Origin: Ricinus communis
Taxonomy: Eukaryota > Streptophyta > Magnoliopsida > Malpighiales > Euphorbiaceae
Direction of reading: 5' to 3'
Length of the DNA stretch: 64,000 nt
NCBI RefSeq assembly: GCF_019578655.1
Contig: NC_063261.1
Coordinates: forward strand, 4,534,446 to 4,598,445
In this document: one piece after another, positions 57,421 through 64,000 of the stretch
How the letters are laid out: each line of letters opens with the position of its first letter
How positions within the stretch are numbered: position 1 is the first letter of the stretch
The notes under the pieces: model-generated
What the model saw: the letters and a program-made list of their open reading frames with translations, nothing else
Told to the model about the DNA's origin: nothing
Database searches by the model: none
Position numbers and translations under genes: made by a program

Positions 57421-58614
57421 GGTGTTGAGGTAGATGAGTACAAGGTTAAAGCCATAAGAGATTAGCCGACACCTTAAAATGCTAGTGAGGTAAGAAGCTT
57501 TCATGGACTTGCGGGTTTCTATAGGAGATTCATTAAAGATTTTAGCAATATAGCTACACCGTTTAATGAGTTAGTTAAGAAAAATGTTGAATTTATTTAG
57601 GGTGATGCACAAGAACATGCATTTAATGAACTTAAGGATAAATTGTGTAATGCACCTTTACTTGCTTTACCTAACTTTAATAAGACCTTTGAAATTAAAT
57701 TTGATGCTAGTGGTATAGGAGTTAGAGTTTTCTTAATGCAGGATTAAAGACCACTAATATATTTTAGTGGAAAGTTAAGTGGGACAGCTTTGAAGTATCC
57801 AACATATGACAAGAATTATATGCTTTGGTTCAAGTTTTACAAACATGGCAACATTACTTATGGCTAAGGGATTTTGTGATACACACGGGCCATGAAGTTT
57901 AAAACACTTAAAGGGTCAAGATAAGTTGAACCGAATGCATGCTAAATGGGTAGAATTCATTGAAACATTTCCATAAGTGATCAAGTACAAACAAGATAAA
58001 GAGAATGTGGTTGCGGATGCATTGTCTAGAAGGTATATTTTACTTAATTCACTTACTTCTAAACTATTAGGTTTTGAGTTTATTAAGAAACTGTATCAAC
58101 ATGATGATGATTTTGATGGAATTTATGCATCTTATAGTAATGGGGCTGCTTCGGATTACTTTTACCTATTTGATGGTTGGTTGTTTAAAAGAAATAGATT
58201 GTGGATTCCTAAGTGCTCTATAAAGGAATTATTGATTAAGGAAGCACATAGAGGAGGTATAATGGGGTCATTTTGGTGTGAATAAGACCTATGATATACT
58301 GCTCGAACATTTCTTTTGGCTTGGTATAAAATATGATGTGAATAAAGTTTGTAAGCATTGCATTACATGTAAAAAGACTAAGTCTAAATTGAAATTATAT
58401 GGTTTATATACTCCATTACCCGTTCCTAGTGAACCTTGGATTGATGTGTTTATGGGTCTTGTGCTTGGATTGCCTAGGACTAGGAAAGGAAGTGATAGTA
58501 TTTTTGTGTGGTTGACAGATTAGTAAGATGGCTCATTTTATACCATATTTATAAAACTGATGATGCTACAAATACTGTTGATTTGTTCTCTAAAGAGGTT
58601 GTGCATTTACATGG
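57421..58614 (+). pseudogene. Chromovirus RNase H and truncated integrase
   Basis: RNase H pieces: [51 protein letters not shown] and [10 protein letters not shown]. Then VIKYKQDKENVVADALSRRY (57978-58037), the end of RNase H. Integrase: IKELLIKEAHRGG, HFFWLGIKYDVNKVCKHCIT with CxxC, LYTPLPVPSEPWIDVFMGLV (catalytic Asp of 'WiDisMDFv') and LGLPRTRKGSDSIFVW. It ends at DLFSKEVVHLHG, just before the second catalytic Asp, where Tat copy 2 is inserted. Stops and frameshifts at 57597, 57748 and 58270. Confidence 0.87.
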
Positions 58615-60802
58615 TGTAGGCAGCGGTTTCGGGAGCGCACCTAAGTGTCTTTAGTGACTACGGCACTGTAAGGCTTTTCAACCTAATTGGGAACACGCTA
58701 ACTAATCACTGAGATTAGCACGAAGATGGGAGTCGCCACTCGGGTAATCATCGGGACACTTTTACTAATGAGTGGCATTTCTCACATTCCATTAGGAAGC
58801 TTACGCCACAGAGTCCAGAGATGGATCTGTAAGCCAACATCCTTATTTATACATATTAGTCTTTAAATTTATTGTTTAACAAAATATTCCTTATAAATGC
58901 AAGCAATTTATACACAGGCATGCCAACATAACCCATAATACACCTAAGGCTAGCCCATTTTATTCAAGCCCAGCCCATGTTTAAAGTTATTAATATAGCT
59001 TATTAACCAATTATGTGTAAGGCCCACCTATTCTAGCCCAATTATGTGTTATGCTCTTTGGATTCCGACCTTTAAGTCTAATGAACTACTTGTTATGAAA
59101 TGACCCATTCATTGTGATCTCAACTCTAACTAAATTCAAACCCTAACTAAACATGCCAAAGCCCACTAGTCTACTTGGATTTTAAGATTTCAGGCCTAGT
59201 TGAGGTTGATTAACCTATTAGACTACCAAATTCATGTTGGATCAGCTTTTAGCCCTAATTCTATATGGTCCATTTTAATCAATCAGTCACTTAATCATGT
59301 ATTGAGTTAACATACAATAAATAAAAATAACAAAAACAAAGCAGAAAGAAAAATCTTAACTATTACAACCTGCCTTCAACTACGATTGCAAAACTAGAAA
59401 GTCCAAAAACTATACAGAAGCCGAGAATACATCAAAATACACAAAAAGTACACAAAATAAGGTGTCTAGCTTGATCAGCCGACCGGCTATGCATGAAGAG
59501 TCGATCAGCTCTAGGGTCCTTAGGCAAGTTTCCGTCGATTTTCCTTCATTCACCAGTACAATCTCGCACCCCAGAGATGATTTTCACATGCACAGATATT
59601 AAAAATTAATTAGAATGAGATAAAACGGATAAAAAATAACAAAATAAAAGTTACAGAAGCCAAAAAAAAACCTTAAATCACAAACCCTAAATCTTATAAA
59701 CAAATAGAAGTTTATCAAAACAAAATGTTTTACTCAGGCTTAATTACTTAATCATGTTAACAAATAGATCTAAATATTAACCCTATAATATATTTTTAAT
59801 CAAATCTAAAACCCCAATTGGCAAACCAACAGATTTAAAAAAAAACTAGTTCTTAATATTAGATTCAAAATCCTACTTGTTATGCATATTAATAAAAAAA
59901 CCTAATGTAATCATATTTATCAAAGAATAAAACCCTAATCATGCTTCCAAGAATAAAAAATGTAAAGAAACACAAAAAGAATGAAAGAACTTATTTTTAT
60001 AATGGATGCAGATGTATGGTGGATCTGCGAGTCTCGGGCGATGAGGAAATAATTGAATAAAAAACTGGGTAAGAATCCAGAGCTAGATCTGGCTTTGTGA
60101 AATCTTATGTTGATTGAAAAGAAATTTCCAAAAACGATCTTTCTTCAATGACTTATTTTCTAAAAGCTCTCTTTCTTAAGTGGCTTGGGTTTTTGAATAT
60201 AAACTACGATCGTCAATACAATTCTTTCTGTTTTCTTTCGCTTTTCTCTTTTTCTCTTCTTTCTTATTGTTTTTTCTCTCTCGATCTCACGTATGGTTGA
60301 ATTTTAATTCTCACTTGCTCTTTGAAACCTTAAACACCTCTTACTATTTATAGAGGTGGAGTTTCAAAGAAGACCCCAGATAAAGGGATAAATTTTAGAA
60401 AATACCGATAAATATCCATTTTTAATTTAATATTTAAGTAATTATTGACAAAACAATGATTATCGTCAAGGAAACTTTCTAGAATCTGTATCTGGACGTA
60501 AAATCGTCCGAAAAATGACATCGGAGTGTCAAAATCCAATCAAGAGCTGATTGGCTCTACAAAGTAGTTTTAAAATTTGCATTTTAGTCCCTATTTTTAT
60601 AAAAACTACTATTTTGACCTTCAAACTTATTTTTTTTACAATTAGGTCCAAATTGATTTCAAGAAGATAATTCTAGCTGTATTGACCTCGACTCTAGCTT
60701 AGATTCCCCTATTATTCACCTCCTGAGACCCGAGAAAATAGTAACTCTCATTATAGGGTGTTTTTTTTCCTCGATATCTAGATATGGAATAGGGTGCTCA
60801 CA
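58615..60802 (-). repeat. 3' LTR of Tat copy 2
   Basis: About 2.19 kb. On the minus strand it starts TGTGAGCACCC after the polypurine AATCGGGGGCAAC (60803-60815) and ends CGCTGCCTACA at 58615. It is homologous to the split LTR of copy 1, and shows the uninterrupted state of the site where element 3 landed (about 59310). Confidence 0.87.
60344..60353 (-). promoter_or_regulatory. LTR TATA box of Tat copy 2 (minus strand CTATAAATAG)
   Basis: The minus strand reads CCTCTATAAATAGTAAGAGG, the same as in copy 1 at 48893-48902. Confidence 0.7.
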
Positions 60803-60954
60803 GTTGCCCCCGATTTTTCAAAATTTATGAGCATGCAAATATGTTAAATAAATTAAGAAAAATCAAAGATATGAAGGATATGTGAGCTGTAGAAGCTATG
60901 CTTCGTAAGCTCGAACTTCAATTGATGATTCGATGTAGGGCCACGCCCGCTTGG

Positions 60955-61090
60955 GTTAAGGACTTCGCCTGCTTAGGACTTCACTCCACTAGAAAATTGC
61001 CTATTTCACTCCACTGGGGGTTTGAGGACTTTCCCTGCTTAAATTTGAGGACTTCGCCTGCTTTTTGGGAGCTACGTTCGTTTGAATTGG
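60955..61090 (+). repeat. GAGGACTTCGCCTGCTT repeats upstream of the PMD promoter
   Basis: Words such as AAGGACTTCGCCTGCTTAGG, GAGGACTTTCCCTGCTT and GAGGACTTCGCCTGCTT repeat four to five times (60958-61056) about 400 bp upstream of the PMD TATA box. The same words are at 28766-28895 in copy 1. Confidence 0.65.
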
Positions 61091-61480
61091 GAACCCCGTC
61101 CATAGAATTGGGGGCTATGCCCATTGAATAGTGATTGCAGAGACCTCCCTCTGGCTACTTTCCATTCTTGAAAACAATTTTACCGCTTTGCATCGATTTG
61201 GTAATTTTCCTCTTTTAGGTACTTGGGTTGAAATATCCCACCTTAGGGCACGATTTAACTTGTTATGATGCTTTCTAGAAGCTATACTGGCATATGACCG
61301 TCTAGGGAATAAAATACAATTTTACCAGGTCAAGGACCAAACTTATAATTTTCTCAAAAATTTCCTCTCAGGGTGTTAATCGGGCTTTTATGTGTCTTCT
61401 ACGGACTTATACTAACTTTTGGACTAAAATTCAATTTTGATAGGTCAGGGACCCAAATGTCATTTTTGCCCCTTCCTTAG

Positions 61481-61493
61481 GATATATATATAG
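61481..61493 (+). promoter_or_regulatory. Promoter of the antisense PMD gene, copy 2
   Basis: GATATATATATAG followed by a C/T-rich leader (TTCTTCTTTCTTCATC) and, at about 61772, a possible first-exon donor GAG|GTAATT. It drives the plus strand, opposite to the Tat pol genes. Confidence 0.6.
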
Positions 61494-62093
61494 GCTTATC
61501 CATTCTTCTTTCTTCATCTTACTCATTTTCTTAGTTTTCTCTCTAAAGCTCCTTTTGTTCTTTTTTTGATTTCTTACTTAATTCTCAGCCGCTTTCTACA
61601 AAATCAGTCTCTAAAGGGCAAGTTCATCTTCTAAATTCACTGACTCACTCCAGTTGCACCAAATTGAGAGTTTACTATCCCGATTTTATGCTAAAATGAC
61701 CTTGGACTTGTGAAGGGAGAGGAGATTTCTCTTTTAGCAAAATTAAGCACACATCACGCCTTTCGAGCTGTTGGAGAGGTAATTTTCTGACTTAAACTTA
61801 TTTTTTGTAACATATAAACTTAGTGTGCATTTTAATTACTCAAATACATGTGAATTGCAAAAAGAATTAAGGAAATCTGAGAACCCTAACCTGTATAGTC
61901 GATCGGCATTAAATAGTGTCAATTCGACTCTACACAGTGCAAACGGCTGTATACAGGCCGGACGAAGATACTTTAGGGTTTTTTCATAAAAATAATATCG
62001 GATAGACACAAATTTACCTCCTCAGTGTCTTTTATATGAGCGTGATATTTAAATTCCTTTTTTTAACCTTTTAGGGCAATGTAGTGCCGATCT

Positions 62094-64000
62094 GGTTGGT
62101 TGGAAACTTCTACGGTGCATGTTAGTGGTTTGATGAGCTGTCTAGCTCAGTTTAGGCTAGGATTGGGGACACCAGCTTCCGTTGGTTTGTGGCCATACTT
62201 CCCTTGATCACTAGGAGAGTCGATCATACCTCGATTTATGCTTTGCTGGAGAGATGGATGGATACGACACAACCTTTTGTACTCCTCTTGGTGAGCTGAC
62301 TCTTTCTCCCCTTGCATTTTTGCTATCATCGGTATTGATTTCTCCAGCATGCCCATGTCTTTTGATGATTCAATCCACTATCGGTGTTTTGAGGCTCGAG
62401 AGCGCTTCATCATTTACTTATTAGGGTTATCGCCGATATTCAAGAATGCAAGATGCATTGCTTACCAGTGCATCCTTGTCCACTACTGAGGCTTCATTCT
62501 TAGAATGCTCGAGAGGTTGGCCAGATGGCTTAGGCTTTTTTAGTGTACCTTTTTGGTACGACTCTGCTTAACGACTTTGGAAACTCATTAAACCTTCACT
62601 ATCTAGCACCTCTGCGCAACCTGGACCAGGTCTCTTCTTACAACTGGGGTCTGCGACCCTCAAGTACCTTTATCATTAGATGGAAGTTACTGTCTGTGGT
62701 AGTAAGAGGATTTATGGTTTTTGGCATACGATCCACGTAAGTTATTCTGACTTCTTTTCTTTTAGTTCCTCTTATATAAATATTGTGTGTGCTGACTCCC
62801 CGTTCTTGCAGGTTTGGGCCTTAGATATCGGCCTCTTGATGGGATCACAATGTATTTGCACCTTGCGAGCTTTTCCTTACTTGAGCTACTGGGGCTCGAG
62901 CAGGACAGTCATATTGGTGTGGTCATAGGTTCACATGCACCGCATGTGGATCAACAGCCTGACCTAGGACATGGAAAGCATAATTCATTAGTTATATTCA
63001 TATTTTATTTATATCTTTTTTGCTTACCTTTTTCTAGTTTACAGATCCGGAATGATTGGCTTAGGGAGCGTAACCAGCGTGAGCCTTTTATATTGTCCGC
63101 AATCAACCTCGAGCAAAGAAGAATGCTGCTGGTAGGGCCTGCCTGTCGGGCTTGGTACCTCAGTGAGAGGGTTTATGGTTGGAAGCACAGTCCTAGCAGG
63201 CGTTGAGTTCCCTTATCTCCTCGACTTTCCATGTTTTGGATGACAGATCTTACTGGAGAGATGCTAGCAGAATGCTTGAATGGGTATGACGAGCTTGAGG
63301 ACTTCACCATCTGATCACGGCTGATCAATTATACCTCGTTCATCCCACAACTGTTGGGGACTTTACCCCTTAGTGATGACACCATTGTCCAAATATTCTC
63401 TCAGATTATTTGGAATTCTCTCTTTTTTATCATGTAATGCTCTTTTATTCACCCATTTATAGCTTGTCCGCTAGGCCCCTGCTATTCGCGAGCTGACTGA
63501 AGGACGGTCTTCTCAATGCACATGTATGTTACAAGCTCATCCGCTAGTGTGACTTCTAAGGCACCACCTACGTCTACGTCAGATGTGGTCCCTAGGGCTG
63601 TCTTATTCCCTCTTGATCCAATGGTTTTATACTAGAGCCCACTTGATGTGATAGAGCATCGTCTTGCTATGGATCAGTATTTCCCTCCAGAGTTCATCTA
63701 GAGCAATTGCACCCATGTAAGCTTTTTCTTCCCTTTTGCATTTTCATCTCTTTAGCTTTCCTAAAAATGTTAGTGACATATACAAATACAAGTTCAGATA
63801 GACTAGTTTGAGTACGTACATCGACTGGTTGGGGCCGCAAGGAGACAGTTCTTTGTCCTTGGCGAGGATTGGCAGGTAAGAACTAAGATAAAATTATAAA
63901 TTATGAAATGCATAATGTATGCATGAAATGTATGAAATATGCTAACTAGTTCTCTTTTTGGGTTTTTATCATAGGGACCATGAGGGACTGCCAGGTCAGT
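62094..64000 (+). pseudogene. Plant mobile domain (PMD) gene, antisense within Tat copy 2 (partial)
   Basis: Homologous to the PMD gene of copy 1. It reads HTSIYALLERWMDTTQPFVL, GELTLSPLAF (shifted), EARERFIIYLLGLS and YLFGTTLLNDFGNS. Inferred exons: to 62736 (donor GTAAGT), 62812-62973, from 63045, then pieces ending at 63717 (donor GTAAGC) and 63875 (donor GTAAGA). The donor after 62973 is GA instead of GT, and the one near 63391 is AT instead of GT, so splicing would fail at two sites. Several stops and a frameshift near 62330 add to this. The coiled-coil 3' exon starts at the very edge of the window (about 63976). Confidence 0.78.

Larger units (their letters stand above)
53363..58614 (+). 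mobile_element. Tekay/Reina-type chromovirus, cut in the integrase
   Basis: 5' LTR (53363-54273), primer site, gag with zinc knuckle, protease, RT, RNase H and integrase in the Ty3/gypsy order on the plus strand. At 58614 the integrase codons for DLFSKEVVHLHG stop and Tat copy 2 begins; the rest of the element and its 3' LTR must lie beyond the window. Confidence 0.87.
58615..64000 (-). mobile_element. Tat-lineage element copy 2 (3' end only; continues past window)
   Basis: Minus-oriented: 3' LTR (60802-58615), polypurine tract, and the antisense PMD gene. It matches Tat copy 1 colinearly (58615-60802 with its 5' LTR; 60803-64000 with 28596 to about 31860). pol should follow to the right of the window. 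It is inserted in the integrase of the chromovirus; the flanking pentamer is CATGG (58610-58614), to be sought again at the other end. Confidence 0.83.

Overview
This window is plant nuclear DNA, probably from a eudicot. Exons have GT..AG introns, the background is AT-rich, and the content is one host gene followed by about 60 kb of nested, mostly decayed retrotransposons. Species cannot be fixed from the sequence. There is no bacterial, viral-vector or CRISPR content.

The host gene lies on the minus strand at the left edge (107-2927, running off the window). It is a leucine-rich-repeat receptor-like pseudokinase of the At3g03770 type. Six exons join in frame without a stop (about 691 residues); the C-terminal part of the kinase domain is outside.

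The rest, left to right: 3982-6560, a Ty1/copia element reduced by one internal deletion but still flanked by a TTGTA target-site duplication (TSD). 8480-9840, a dead LINE. 9924-12595, the 3' part of an Athila-like Ty3/gypsy element on the minus strand. 12600-17228, Athila-like element 1 (plus; gag-protease frame, 3' region, LTR). 20458-24090, the 3' part of a SIRE/Maximus-like copia element (minus). 24091-28310, Athila-like element 2 (plus; LTR, gag, protease). About 28490-49354, a very large Tat-lineage gypsy element on the minus strand with gag, protease, RT, two RNase H domains and integrase, plus a multi-exon plant-mobile-domain (PMD) gene on the opposite strand between integrase and 3' LTR. 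Two later insertions sit inside it: a solo LTR (32716-33488, TSD ATTGG) and Athila-like element 3 (41513-47782, TSD ACATG). 49355-53362 is non-coding AT-rich DNA with a 3 x 43-bp tandem repeat and a roughly 700-bp inverted repeat. 53363-58614 is a Tekay/Reina-type chromovirus (plus), cut inside its integrase by a second Tat copy (58615 to beyond 64000, minus) that carries a second PMD gene.

Three patterns cut across elements. (1) Nearly every LTR except the chromovirus one has an array of short GC-rich palindromic 'words' just 5' of its TATA box, each family using a different word. (2) All three Athila-like elements keep gag and protease but stop at the N-terminal edge of the reverse transcriptase; two then join the post-pol 3' region at the same motif, which suggests a non-autonomous gag-protease lineage. 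(3) Both Tat copies carry an antisense PMD gene with its own TATA box and its introns still present. LTR boundaries, TSDs and splice sites were read by eye; lineage names rest on recognised protein motifs, not on a database search.
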